From NCBI GenBank assembly GCA_015063325.1, contig SVUK01000003.1, positions 62,001-126,000 on the forward strand: DNA of 64,000 bases, written 5' to 3'. Below the pieces are notes generated by a model. It saw only the letters and a program-made list of their open reading frames with translations, had not been told where the DNA came from and searched no databases. Below are positions 52,566-62,017 of this stretch, piece by piece. Both the position numbers and the translations under genes were made by a program. Position 1 is the stretch's first letter. The number at the start of each line of letters is the position of its first letter. This DNA comes from Oscillospiraceae bacterium. Its GTDB lineage: Bacteria; Bacillota; Clostridia; Oscillospirales; CAG-272.

Positions 52566-52594
52566 ATTATACCATAAATATTGCCCGATTGCAA
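52566..52594 (-). promoter_or_regulatory. WYL regulator promoter
   Basis: A minus-strand TTGCAA (52589-52594), a 17-base spacer and TATAAT (52566-52571). It lies inside the short gap after the acidic membrane protein gene, so the two genes may be expressed separately. Confidence 0.82.
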
Positions 52595-52628
52595 CTTCAC
52601 CCGGCAATTTATCGTTTCCATTCGGCAT

Positions 52629-53312
52629 TCAGAACGACAAACAAATTACGATAAAGAGGATCAGTAAGACGCCGAAAAGAACAGCGGCAACCGTATTGAC
52701 CGCATGAAAAGCCCATACGTCCTTCTTTTTGGAAACCGGTATGCTGACCCAGCCGACAAAAACAGCCGAAAAGAGCAGCGAAAAGATCAGGTTAATTTTG
52801 ACGAAGTTGTCAGTTTCGCCCGTCTCCAAAATGAATGCCGTGAAAAGGGTAAGCAGAAAAGAAGAGACCACAACGCAAAACAGGTATAATCCCACGCCGA
52901 AACAAAAGGTATAAACAGATCCGACCTTCTTGCCCGTTTCGGTGGGAACATTTGTTTTTGTGATCGTCGCTTTTGCCGGAATCGGCAATGGGTCTGCCCA
53001 CGTGACCTCGGCTCTTGCTTTTCTGTTCAACCGATAAGAGGCGGAAAATTCGAATTCGTCGTTCCCAAAATCATCGTTTTCAAATTCGTCGGAAAAATCG
53101 CTGCCAAATTCATCGTCAAATGCATCTTTTCCGTCGTCCCAGTCGCTCTCATCCATATCGGTGTCGTCGTTCTCTTCGGCATCAGAAAATCCGCTCCTCC
53201 GCCCCTCTTCCTCTTCGTCTTCTTCAAAAAGCAAAAAATCGTAAATGTCGTGGTCACCGTCCAAATCCATATCCGGAACCCAATCGAAAAAATTGTTTGA
53301 ATTGCTGCACAT
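52629..53312 (-). CDS. Acidic EF-hand-like membrane protein, function unknown
   Basis: The 227-residue protein opens with DMDLDGDHDIYD, an EF-hand-like calcium loop with Asp at positions 1, 3, 5, 9 and 12. About 75 residues then follow in which a large share are Asp or Glu (for example FDDEFGSDFSDEFENDDFG). About three membrane helices fill the C-terminal half (near 132-160, 172-190 and 200-225). It could be a surface acid cluster that binds cations, but its family is not recognised. It has its own TTGACA/TATATT promoter and AAAGGAGG. Confidence 0.72.
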   Translation of the reverse strand: MCSNSNNFFDWVPDMDLDGDHDIYDFLLFEEDEEEEGRRSGFSDAEENDDTDMDESDWDDGKDAFDDEFGSDFSDEFENDDFGNDEFEFSASYRLNRKARAEVTWADPLPIPAKATITKTNVPTETGKKVGSVYTFCFGVGLYLFCVVVSSFLLTLFTAFILETGETDNFVKINLIFSLLFSAVFVGWVSIPVSKKKDVWAFHAVNTVAAVLFGVLLILFIVICLSF

Positions 53313-53342
53313 TTCCGTTGCCTCCTTTTTGATTACAATAAT

Positions 53343-53371
53343 AATATACTATAAATCATCGCTTTTGTCAA
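53343..53371 (-). promoter_or_regulatory. Promoter of the acidic membrane protein gene
   Basis: A minus-strand TTGACA (53366-53371), a 17-base spacer and TATATT (53343-53348). Confidence 0.78.
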
Positions 53372-53537
53372 TATTAAATAGTAACTATATATTCGCTTAT
53401 TAAACAAAAATGGAAGTCGTATTTTTTTTGGAAGATGGTTTTTGCCGTATCAAACAGATTCGGCACGGAAAAAATAAGGAAACAGCAATTTTTCTTTGAA
53501 AAAGCAAGTTTCATCCTTGAAAAAACGCCGTTTGTGA

Positions 53538-53566
53538 TTGACAAGCTCGAAATTATATGATAATAT
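53538..53566 (+). promoter_or_regulatory. Promoter of the glycogen operon
   Basis: TTGACA (53538-53543), a 17-base spacer and TAATAT (53561-53566). The 340-base gap 53313-53652 holds this promoter, the divergent one at 53343, AT-rich sequence with small imperfect duplications, and the glgB leader; no gene is seen. Confidence 0.75.
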
Positions 53567-53652
53567 ATATGTATAAAAATATGTATAAAGAGAAAACTCT
53601 TTTGCTTTCAATTTGTAACTTGCATTCGATTTGTAAAAGGAGACATCGGCGT

Positions 53653-55569
53653 ATGAATCGGCAGAACGATCAGGCACCCTACTTTTTCCATCAGGGCAGT
53701 AGTTACCGCGCGTTCGACTACCTCGGCGTACACCGCGATGGCGATACCATCGTCTTTCGCGTTTGGGCCCCTAATGCTAACGCCGTTTCGGTGGTTGGCG
53801 ATTTTAACGATTGGAATCCAGCCCTGACTCCTATGGAAAAGGTGACGAGCGGCGGCGTTTGGGAGACAATTCTTCCCTCCGGCGACGTGAAGGACGGGCA
53901 ATGCTACAAATTCTTCATTCGAAACAAAGAAAAAGAACTCTATAAAGCTGATCCCTATGCTTTTCGGGCACAGTTGCCGCCCGAAACGGCGTCGGTCGTT
54001 TGGCAGACGAACGGTCACGTTTGGCGCGACGCCGGATGGCTCCGCCACCGCGCGAAAACGGCGACCCGTGAGACAGTTTTGAGCCAACCGCTGAATATTT
54101 ACGAACTGCACGCCGGCTCCTGGAAACGGCACGAGGATGGCTCGCCGCTCTCCTACGTTGAGCTTGCCGACGAGCTGGTTCCCTATCTCAAAGAGATGGG
54201 GTACACGCATTTGGAATTGATGCCGCTTGCCGAATATCCCTTTGACGGCTCTTGGGGATATCAGATTTGCGGCTACTACGCGCCGACCTCGCGCTACGGT
54301 ACACCGCAGGACTTGATGGAATTCGTAGACAAGCTTCACGAGGCAGGTCTTGGCGTGATTTTGGACTGGGTTCCGGCGCACTTCCCCAAAGACGCGCACG
54401 GGCTTTACGAATTTGACGGTCAGCCGCTTTACGAATATCAGGGAAAAGATCGCATGGAACACGCCGGCTGGGGCACGCGCCGCTTTGACGTTGGGCGCGA
54501 AGAGGTGCAAAGTTTTTTGATTTCCAACGCGGTTTACTGGATCGACGTTTTCCACATTGACGGTTTGCGCGTGGACGCCGTTGCCTCGATGCTCTATTTG
54601 GACTATGACAAAAAGCCGGGCGAGTGGATTCCGAATATTTACGGCGACAACCGCTGCCTGGAAGCGATCGCATTCTTCCAAAAGCTGAACGACCGGCTCG
54701 CCCACCTCTACCCCGACGTTTTGACCATTGCCGAGGAATCGACCGCTTGGGCAAACATTACCCACATGGGTGACGACGGGCTGGGCTTTACACTGAAATG
54801 GAACATGGGCTGGATGAACGACAGTCTTGCCTACCTTTGCGAGGATCCGCTTTGGCGTTCCTATCACCACAACAAACTCACTTTCCCCCTGACCTACGCC
54901 TACTCCGAGCGGTTCGTTCTCCCCGTCTCGCACGACGAAGTCGTTCATGGAAAAAAATCGCTCCTTGACCGCGCTCCAGGTCCTTATGAACAGAAATTTG
55001 CCAACACGCGCGCCTATCTTGCCTATATGATGACGACGCCGGGCAAAAAGCTCCTCTTTATGGGCTCGGAGATCGGACAATTCCGCGAATGGGATTTTGC
55101 CGGGCAGATTGAATGGTTCTTGCTTGACTATCCCATGCATTCGGCGTTTCAATCCTATGTTGCTGCCCTCAACCATTTCTACCTTGCCAACCCTGCCCTT
55201 TGGGAAAGAGACGGCGACTGGATGGGCGGTTTTGAATGGATTGATGCCGACAACGCCGAACAGAGCATTTACTCCTATCGCCGCAAAGATTCCGAGGGAC
55301 ACGAGATCGTCGTCCTGCTCAACTTCCTTCCCGTCCGTCGCGACGATTTTCTGCTTGCCGTTCCCTTTGCCGGGACCTATGAGGAGATCTTCAATTCCGA
55401 CAAAGAGGAATTCGGCGGTTCCGGAATCGTCAACAGCGGTCGTTATCATACTGAGCCTTGCTTGCTCCGTTCCTACGGAAACGCAATTCGTATTACCGTT
55501 CCCCCTATGAGCGCTCTCTTCTTCCGCTGTACGCGGAAAAAGAAACAACCCCGTTCCGGCGTAAATTGA
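53653..55569 (+). CDS. glgB: 1,4-alpha-glucan branching enzyme
   Basis: This enzyme forms alpha-1,6 branches in glycogen. The ATG at 53653 follows AAAAGGAG and gives 638 residues. The N-terminal CBM48 (VFRVWAPNANAVSVVGDFNDW) is followed by the GH13 barrel. The nucleophile is in GLRVDAVASML, the acid in TIAEES and the third carboxylate in VSHDEVVHG. It is the first gene of glgBCDAP, a usual Clostridia order. Its last 24 bases and the following 5 are duplicated in tandem after the stop (29-bp units). Confidence 0.96.
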   Translation: MNRQNDQAPYFFHQGSSYRAFDYLGVHRDGDTIVFRVWAPNANAVSVVGDFNDWNPALTPMEKVTSGGVWETILPSGDVKDGQCYKFFIRNKEKELYKADPYAFRAQLPPETASVVWQTNGHVWRDAGWLRHRAKTATRETVLSQPLNIYELHAGSWKRHEDGSPLSYVELADELVPYLKEMGYTHLELMPLAEYPFDGSWGYQICGYYAPTSRYGTPQDLMEFVDKLHEAGLGVILDWVPAHFPKDAHGLYEFDGQPLYEYQGKDRMEHAGWGTRRFDVGREEVQSFLISNAVYWIDVFHIDGLRVDAVASMLYLDYDKKPGEWIPNIYGDNRCLEAIAFFQKLNDRLAHLYPDVLTIAEESTAWANITHMGDDGLGFTLKWNMGWMNDSLAYLCEDPLWRSYHHNKLTFPLTYAYSERFVLPVSHDEVVHGKKSLLDRAPGPYEQKFANTRAYLAYMMTTPGKKLLFMGSEIGQFREWDFAGQIEWFLLDYPMHSAFQSYVAALNHFYLANPALWERDGDWMGGFEWIDADNAEQSIYSYRRKDSEGHEIVVLLNFLPVRRDDFLLAVPFAGTYEEIFNSDKEEFGGSGIVNSGRYHTEPCLLRSYGNAIRITVPPMSALFFRCTRKKKQPRSGVN

Positions 55570-55603
55570 TTATACAACCCCACCCCGGCGTAAATTGATT
55601 ATT
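55546..55603 (+). repeat. Tandem duplication of the glgB 3' end (2 x 29 bp)
   Basis: 55546-55574 and 55575-55603 match at 25 of 29 bases and both hold CCGGCGTAAATTGATTAT. The TGA stop of glgB is inside the first copy. Confidence 0.9.
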
Positions 55604-55622
55604 ATTGCAGGAGGTTTTCTTC

Positions 55623-56816
55623 ATGTTCAAAAAGAAAGAATGCGTTGCAATGCTGCTTGCCGGCGGTCAAGGCAGCAGACTTTATGCCCTGACCAAAAAA
55701 ACCGCTAAGCCTGCCGTCTCCTTCGGCGGCAAATACCGCATTATCGATTTTCCTCTCTCCAACTGCATCAACTCCGGTTTAGACACGGTCGGCGTCCTGA
55801 CCCAATATCAGCCGCTTCAACTCAACGAGTACATCGGTAACGGTCTGCCCTGGGATCTTGACCGCACCTTCGGCGGCGTGAAGATCCTCCCCCCCTACCA
55901 AGGACAAAAGGGCGGCGACTGGTATAAAGGAACGGCAAACGCCATTTGGCAAAACATGGAATTCTTTAACCGTTACCGCGCCGAGTATGTTCTTATCCTC
56001 TCGGGCGACCACATTTACAAAATGAACTACTCCAAAATGCTGGCGGCACACAAAAAGAGCGGCGCCGACTGCACCATTGCCGTGATCGACGTTCCGCTCG
56101 AAGAGGCAAGCCGCTTTGGTATTATGAGCACGCGTGAGGACGGCAGTATTTTCAAATTCTCGGAAAAACCGAAAAATCCCGAAAGCACCAAAGCCTCGAT
56201 GGGAATCTATATTTTTACGCGTGAAAAACTGGAACGCTATCTGCGCGCCGACGCTGAAAATCCGGAATCGGAAAACGATTTCGGCAAAAATATTATTCCG
56301 GCAATGCTTGCCGCCGGGGAAAAACTGATGGCTTATCCCTTTGTTGGCTACTGGAAAGACGTTGGGACCATCTCCTCGCTTTGGGAGGCGAACATGGACC
56401 TTCTGGGCGAGCATCCGGCGCTTTCCCTGCTGGATGAAACCTGGCGCATTTACAGCCGCCATGAAGCTGCTCCTCCGCAATATGTGGGAAACGACGCCAT
56501 TGTTGAAAACACCTCGATGACCGCCGGTTGCGAAATTTACGGCACGGTACGGAACAGCGTTCTCGGCACCGGCGTAATTGTCGGCAAAGGCGCTGTGGTA
56601 GAGGACAGCGTTCTGATGAACGGTGTTCAAATCAGCGAAGGCGCAACCGTTCGCTACTCCATTCTGGACGCCAACGTTTCGATCGGCAAAAACGCCCGTG
56701 TCGGTGAAGACAAATCGAAAACCGATCAGATCGCCGTGATCGGCGCCGACTGCGTGATCCCGGACGGCGGCATTGTTCCCCCCGGCGCCATGCTGGAAGA
56801 CGCGAAAAATAACTGA
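55623..56816 (+). CDS. glgC: Glucose-1-phosphate adenylyltransferase
   Basis: This makes ADP-glucose, the committed step of glycogen synthesis. The ATG at 55623 follows GGAGG and gives 397 residues. [12 protein letters not shown] is the nucleotide site, and [14 protein letters not shown] and [10 protein letters not shown] are typical. The C-terminal left-handed beta-helix has hexapeptide repeats ([15 protein letters not shown]). The SGDH catalytic aspartate is present, as in active GlgC. It is followed by glgD, the non-catalytic partner. Confidence 0.95.
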   Translation: MFKKKECVAMLLAGGQGSRLYALTKKTAKPAVSFGGKYRIIDFPLSNCINSGLDTVGVLTQYQPLQLNEYIGNGLPWDLDRTFGGVKILPPYQGQKGGDWYKGTANAIWQNMEFFNRYRAEYVLILSGDHIYKMNYSKMLAAHKKSGADCTIAVIDVPLEEASRFGIMSTREDGSIFKFSEKPKNPESTKASMGIYIFTREKLERYLRADAENPESENDFGKNIIPAMLAAGEKLMAYPFVGYWKDVGTISSLWEANMDLLGEHPALSLLDETWRIYSRHEAAPPQYVGNDAIVENTSMTAGCEIYGTVRNSVLGTGVIVGKGAVVEDSVLMNGVQISEGATVRYSILDANVSIGKNARVGEDKSKTDQIAVIGADCVIPDGGIVPPGAMLEDAKNN

Positions 56817-56830
56817 AAGGAGCAAAGAAA

Positions 56831-57964
56831 ATGAAAATTGCAGGATTGGTTTTCTCGAACATTCACGATCACTCGATGCCGGAACTGACCCGGATGCGCA
56901 CCATGGCAAGCATTCCCTTTGCCTGCCGCTATCGTTTGATTGACTTTGCCCTTTCCAATATGGTCAATTCGGGAATCACCAATATCGGCGTGATTACCCA
57001 CTACAATTATCAATCGCTGATGGACCACATCGGCGGCGGAAAAGACTGGGATCTTGCGCGCCGCTCGGGCGGCATCAAGATCCTGCCCCCCTACATTGCC
57101 GCTTATGAGAACGCCGCCGCCTCCAAGCTCTACACCAGCCGTTTGGAAGCGCTTTACGGCGCGCAGAACTTTATCAACCGCTGTGGTGCGGAATATATCG
57201 TTCTTTCGGATTGTGACGTGGTTCTGAACATCGACCTGAACGACGTGATTGAAGATCACATTCGTTCCGGTGCGTTCCTGACGCTGGTGACCAAACGCAT
57301 GGATGTTACCGATTTGCACCTTGCAAACGAGCGCGACATTGCCGTGGTGGACGAGAACAACCGCATTACCGAGATCGACCGCTATATCCCCACTGCCGGT
57401 GAAGTAGACGTCAGCACCAACATTATGGTTCTTCGCCGCACCGACTTGCAAAATGCCCTTTCCGAGGGATTGGCGCGCGGATATAATAGTTTCCATTTGG
57501 ATATCATTGGGAAAAATCTTTCCAAAAAGCATTTTCATGCCTACCGTTTCAAAGGCTGGTTCTCGCAGATTGATTCGCTTGGAAAATATTTCAGCACCTC
57601 GATGCAACTTTTGAACACCGACGCGCGCCACTGTCTTCTCGGCAATCCCGACCGCGAAATTTATACGAAGATCCGCAACAGTGCGCCCACGCAATACAAG
57701 GAGGACGCCGCTGTTTCCAACTCGCTGATCGCCGACGGCTGTGTGATTGAAGGAACGGTAGAAAATTCCATCCTCTTCCGCGGCGTTCACGTCAGCCGGG
57801 GAACGGTGGTTCGCAACTCGATCCTTTTGCAGGACACCTACGTTGGCGCAAACGTCAGCCTGAACTGCGTGATCACCGATAAAAACGCCTCCATTCGGGA
57901 CGACCGCGTTCTTTCCGGGCACGAAACCATGCCCTTCTTTATCGGGAAAGGCATGACCGTCTGA
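56831..57964 (+). CDS. glgD: GlgD, regulatory subunit of glucose-1-phosphate adenylyltransferase
   Basis: A 377-residue relative of GlgC that forms a mixed tetramer with it in Firmicutes and raises its activity. The N-terminal nucleotide-binding glycine motif (GGQGSRL) is replaced by AGLVFSNIHD. The SGDH site is replaced by LSDCDVVLNIDL, as expected of a non-catalytic subunit. The C-terminal beta-helix is kept (SLIADGCVIEGTVENSI). The gene follows glgC by 14 bases with AAAGGAG. Confidence 0.92.
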   Translation: MKIAGLVFSNIHDHSMPELTRMRTMASIPFACRYRLIDFALSNMVNSGITNIGVITHYNYQSLMDHIGGGKDWDLARRSGGIKILPPYIAAYENAAASKLYTSRLEALYGAQNFINRCGAEYIVLSDCDVVLNIDLNDVIEDHIRSGAFLTLVTKRMDVTDLHLANERDIAVVDENNRITEIDRYIPTAGEVDVSTNIMVLRRTDLQNALSEGLARGYNSFHLDIIGKNLSKKHFHAYRFKGWFSQIDSLGKYFSTSMQLLNTDARHCLLGNPDREIYTKIRNSAPTQYKEDAAVSNSLIADGCVIEGTVENSILFRGVHVSRGTVVRNSILLQDTYVGANVSLNCVITDKNASIRDDRVLSGHETMPFFIGKGMTV

Positions 57965-58028
57965 TTCCCTCTCCCAAAAAGCGATACATCACGCCCGAAA
58001 GGGCAATGATCGGAAAGGAAATTTGGAA

Positions 58029-59465
58029 ATGAAAAAGATTTTATACGTTGGCGCCGAAGCTATGCCCTTTGCGGCAACCGGAGGACTGGGAGACGTTCTC
58101 GGCTCCCTTCCTGCCGCGCTGGCGGCAACCGGCGAATGTGACGTTCGCGTGGTGATGCCGCTTTACGAAATGGCGGCAAAAAACTGGAAGAGCAAGATGA
58201 AAAGGCTTGCCGAATTTCAGGTTCAGCTCTCCTGGCGCAGTCTTTACTGCGGCGTTTGGTCGCTTGAACAGAACGGCGTGACCTACTATTTTATCGACAA
58301 CGAGTATTACTTCCGTCGACCGGCACTTTATGGGCATTACGATGATGGCGAACGCTACGCCTACTTTTGCATGGCGGTACTCGAAATGATGCGGCAGATA
58401 AACTATTTCCCCGATATTCTTCACGCCCACGACTGGCAGGCGGCGCTTTCCATCGTCTATTTGAACTGTTTGTACCGCTCGGTACCCGGATATGGAAACA
58501 TTCGTACGGCATTTACCATTCACAACATTGAATACCAGGGGCAATACGATTTTGCTATTTTGGGCGATGTGTTCGCACTTGGAAACGATCAGCATAGTCT
58601 GATGGAGAACGACGGCTGTATCAACCTGATGAAAGCCGCCATTGAATGCGCCGACCGCGTGACCACCGTCAGCCCACGCTATGCCGAAGAAATTAAAACC
58701 GCCGAATATGCCCACGGGCTGGAAGCCGCACTCAACCGTGCCTCCGGCAAGCTCTGCGGCATTCTCAACGGCATTGACTACGATTACTACAACCCCGAAA
58801 CCGACCCTGCCATTGCCGCGGCGTTTACCCGTCGGGCGCTCTCGGGCAAGGTCAAGGATAAAATGGCAATGCAGAAGGAATGCGGTTTGCCCGTGCGGCG
58901 CGACATTCCCATGCTTTCGGTCATCTCCCGTCTCGCTTCCCATAAGGGGCTGGATCTTGTGGTGAACTGCATTGAACGGATTGTTGCCGAAAACGACGTA
59001 CAATTTTTGATTCTCGGACGCGGTGAGGAACGCTACGAAAAGTTCTTTATCGACTTTCAGAATCGCCACCCCGACCGCGTGCGCGCGCGTATTTGCTACG
59101 ACCGCGACCTTTCCAAACGTGTTTACGCGGCAACCGACATTTTCCTCATGCCATCCAAAACCGAACCCTGCGGTCTTTCGCAGATGATCGCCTCTCGCTA
59201 CGGCGCCATTCCGGTGGTGCGCGAGACCGGCGGGCTTTACGACTCGATCAAGCCCTACTGGATCGACGAAAAGGGGATTTTGCACGGCAACGGCTTTACT
59301 TTTGCAGGCTACTCCTCCGAGGAGCTTTGCGAACGCACGCAAGCGGCGATTGACCTTTGGCGCGATGTGCCTGCGCGCCGGCGTCTGCTTTCCCGGATCA
59401 TGGAAACCGATTTTTCATGGGGAAAATCGGCAACCAAATATTTGGACCTCTACCGCGGTCTTTGA
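58029..59465 (+). CDS. glgA: Glycogen synthase, GT5 family
   Basis: This extends alpha-1,4-glucan from ADP-glucose. The ATG at 58029 follows GAAAGGA and gives 478 residues. The GT5 pattern is clear: FAATGGLGDVLGSLPAAL at the N-terminus, HAHDWQAALSIVYL, GILNGIDYDYYNPETD and SKTEPCGLSQM near 380. The donor-site KTGGL motif, whose lysine contacts ADP-glucose in E. coli GlgA, reads ATGGL. Relatives in Clostridia may share this change, so activity is still likely. It lies between glgD and glgP. Confidence 0.93.
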   Translation: MKKILYVGAEAMPFAATGGLGDVLGSLPAALAATGECDVRVVMPLYEMAAKNWKSKMKRLAEFQVQLSWRSLYCGVWSLEQNGVTYYFIDNEYYFRRPALYGHYDDGERYAYFCMAVLEMMRQINYFPDILHAHDWQAALSIVYLNCLYRSVPGYGNIRTAFTIHNIEYQGQYDFAILGDVFALGNDQHSLMENDGCINLMKAAIECADRVTTVSPRYAEEIKTAEYAHGLEAALNRASGKLCGILNGIDYDYYNPETDPAIAAAFTRRALSGKVKDKMAMQKECGLPVRRDIPMLSVISRLASHKGLDLVVNCIERIVAENDVQFLILGRGEERYEKFFIDFQNRHPDRVRARICYDRDLSKRVYAATDIFLMPSKTEPCGLSQMIASRYGAIPVVRETGGLYDSIKPYWIDEKGILHGNGFTFAGYSSEELCERTQAAIDLWRDVPARRRLLSRIMETDFSWGKSATKYLDLYRGL

Positions 59466-59520
59466 CCCGGCTTTAAAATAATTTTTTCAGTTTTATCCAC
59501 AGAAAGGCGTATTCATAACT

Positions 59521-61947
59521 ATGAGTGATTTACCAAACAGCGCAGAAGTAAAAGAAATTTTAGAAGGCGTTCTGCAGCGCCAATTCGGTTGCTCGGCGGC
59601 GGAGGCTTCGCAGGAACAAATGTACAAAGCGACCGCCATTTCGGTAAAGAACATTCTTTCCGAAAAGCGTTCCGCCTACAAGAAAAAGGTCAATTCCGCC
59701 GGCGCAAAACGCGTCTACTATATGTGCATGGAGTTTTTACTTGGTCGTTCTCTGAAAACCAACCTTTGCAATCTCGGACTTGCCGGCACCTATGAGAAGG
59801 CACTGAAATCCATGGGATTCTCCCTGGAAAAGCTCTACGACTGCGAACCGGACGCAGGTTTGGGCAACGGAGGCTTGGGTCGCCTTGCCGCCTGCTTTAT
59901 GGATTCGCTCTCCTCGCTGGATTACCCGGCTACCGGCTTTTCCCTTTGCTACGAATACGGTCTGTTCAAGCAGATGATTGTAAACGGAATGCAGGTGGAG
60001 CTTCCCGACGTATGGCTTCCCGGCGGCGAAGTTTGGCTCGTTCCTCGCACCGACCGCATTTACAAGGTTCATTTCGGCGGTCATGTTAACGAGCACTGGA
60101 ACGAGGACGGTCACTGCGAAATTTCCTATGAGGGCGGCGAAACATACGAGGCAATTCCCTGCGATATGATGATTTCCGGCGCCGACAGCTCGGCAGTCAG
60201 CCAGCTCCGGCTTTGGCGCGCGCGCAACATTCAAAACTTTAACATGGGTCTTTTCACGCAGGGTCAATATACCAAAGCGCTGGAGGAAAGCAACAGCGCC
60301 GAGATTATTACCAAGGTCCTTTATCCTTCGGATAACCATACCGAGGGTAAGTTGTTGCGTCTGACTCAGCAATATTTCCTCGTTTCCGCATCTGTTCAAA
60401 GCATTCTGCGCGACCACATGGCAGTTTACGGAACGATGGAGAATCTTGCGGAAAAGGTTGCCATCCATATCAACGACACGCATCCGGCACTTTGTATTCC
60501 GGAACTGATGCGCATTTTGATTGACGAATATTTCTTCCCCTGGGATAAGGCTTGGGATATGGTTACGAAAGTGGTATCCTACACCAACCATACCGTTATG
60601 CCCGAAGCACTGGAAACTTGGGACGAGGATTTGTTCAAGCTCCGTCTGCCGCGCATCTATATGATTGTGAAAGAAATCAACGAGCGCTTCTGCCGCGAGG
60701 CTTGGGAACACTTCCCCGGCAACTGGAACACCATCTCCCGTCTTTCGGTGATCGGTTATGGACAGGTGCGTATGGCGAATCTTTCGGTGATCGGTTCGCA
60801 CTCGGTCAACGGCGTTTCCAAACTGCACTCCAAAATCTTGCGCGATTCCACCTTTAAAGATTTTTACAAAATGTTCCCCGATCGGTTTGACAACGTGACC
60901 AACGGTATTGCACACCGGCGTTGGCTCTGCTATTCCAACCCCAAACTGGCAAGTCTGCTTTCCGAGTGCATTGGCGACGGCTATCGCCACAACCCCGAAG
61001 AGCTTGCCGAATTCGCAAAATATGTCGACAACGCCGAAGTCCTCAACCGTTTGCGCGCCATCAAGCACCAGAACAAGGTTGCCTTCTCCAATATGATCCA
61101 CGAAAAAACCGGTCAGTTGGTGGACACCCACTCGGTTTTTGACGTGCAAATCAAACGTCTGCACGAATACAAACGTCAGCTTTTGAATGCGCTCAATATC
61201 ATTGGGCTGTATCTCGATTTGAGCGAGAATCCCAATATGGATATGCAGCCGCAAACCTTCCTCTTCGGTGCGAAAGCCGCCCCCGGCTATGCGATGGCGA
61301 AGCGAATCATAAAACTGCTTTGTATGTTGAGCAAGGATATTGAGGCTCATCCTGCCATTCATGAAAAGCTCTCGCTCGTCTTTTTGGAAGACTACAACGT
61401 CAGCCTTGCCGAGGCGCTCGTTCCCTCGGCGGAGATCAGCGAGCAAATCAGTCTTGCCGGAAAAGAGGCGAGCGGTACCGGTTGCATGAAGCTGATGATG
61501 AACGGCGCTTTGACCATTGGAACGCTGGACGGTGCGAATGTGGAAATGCAAGCCGCCGCAGGAAAAGAGAATATGTTCATCTTCGGACTTACCGCCGAGG
61601 AAGTGGAACAGCTCTGGCTCTCCGGTTACCATTCGCCCTACTATTACAACACCAACGAGCGCCTGAAGCGCATTGTAGACCGTCTTGTTTACGGTTTTGC
61701 CGGCGAATCCTTCTCGGATATTGCCTCCTATCTCCTCAGCGGTCACGGCATTGCCGATCCGTATATGTGCCTTGCAGATTTTGAATCCTACCGCACTACG
61801 CACGAAAAAATGATACAGGATTACCGCAACAAGCCTCTTTGGAACAGAATGTCGTTGCTCAATATTGCGGCTTCCGGTCACTTTTCCGCCGACCGCTCGA
61901 TTGAAGAGTATGCCACGAGAATTTGGGGATTGAAAAAGATTAAATAA
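59521..61947 (+). CDS. glgP: Glycogen/maltodextrin phosphorylase, GT35
   Basis: This PLP enzyme releases glucose 1-phosphate from glycogen ends. The 808-residue protein is of usual length. It has GLGNGGLGRLAACFMDSL and, near the C-terminus, EASGTGCMKLMMNGALTIGT with the PLP lysine. The RIHEYKRQLLN-like segment appears as RLHEYKRQLLNAL. The ATG follows AGAAAGGCG. It closes the operon, so synthesis and breakdown are encoded together. Confidence 0.96.
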   Translation: MSDLPNSAEVKEILEGVLQRQFGCSAAEASQEQMYKATAISVKNILSEKRSAYKKKVNSAGAKRVYYMCMEFLLGRSLKTNLCNLGLAGTYEKALKSMGFSLEKLYDCEPDAGLGNGGLGRLAACFMDSLSSLDYPATGFSLCYEYGLFKQMIVNGMQVELPDVWLPGGEVWLVPRTDRIYKVHFGGHVNEHWNEDGHCEISYEGGETYEAIPCDMMISGADSSAVSQLRLWRARNIQNFNMGLFTQGQYTKALEESNSAEIITKVLYPSDNHTEGKLLRLTQQYFLVSASVQSILRDHMAVYGTMENLAEKVAIHINDTHPALCIPELMRILIDEYFFPWDKAWDMVTKVVSYTNHTVMPEALETWDEDLFKLRLPRIYMIVKEINERFCREAWEHFPGNWNTISRLSVIGYGQVRMANLSVIGSHSVNGVSKLHSKILRDSTFKDFYKMFPDRFDNVTNGIAHRRWLCYSNPKLASLLSECIGDGYRHNPEELAEFAKYVDNAEVLNRLRAIKHQNKVAFSNMIHEKTGQLVDTHSVFDVQIKRLHEYKRQLLNALNIIGLYLDLSENPNMDMQPQTFLFGAKAAPGYAMAKRIIKLLCMLSKDIEAHPAIHEKLSLVFLEDYNVSLAEALVPSAEISEQISLAGKEASGTGCMKLMMNGALTIGTLDGANVEMQAAAGKENMFIFGLTAEEVEQLWLSGYHSPYYYNTNERLKRIVDRLVYGFAGESFSDIASYLLSGHGIADPYMCLADFESYRTTHEKMIQDYRNKPLWNRMSLLNIAASGHFSADRSIEEYATRIWGLKKIK

Positions 61948-61960
61948 CAGAAAAATCAAT

Positions 61961-62016
61961 AAAAAACATGAAAAAAGGAAGGGATTTTTCAATCCCTTCC
62001 TTTTTTCATGTTTTTT
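61961..62016. terminator. Bidirectional terminator after glgP
   Basis: A perfect 26-bp stem (61961-61986 with 61991-62016) has a 4-base loop and T-runs on either strand. It lies between convergent genes. Confidence 0.92.
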
Positions 62017-62017
62017 A

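Noticed and set aside
59737-61992. A 751-codon open frame on the minus strand opposite glgP
   Set aside because: It is a mirror of the glgP codon pattern: no ribosome site, no recognisable domain, and the plus-strand gene is certain. Similar long antisense frames opposite pnp (48908-50932), glgB (53608-55548) and the topoisomerase A gene (22820-24790) were rejected for the same reason.
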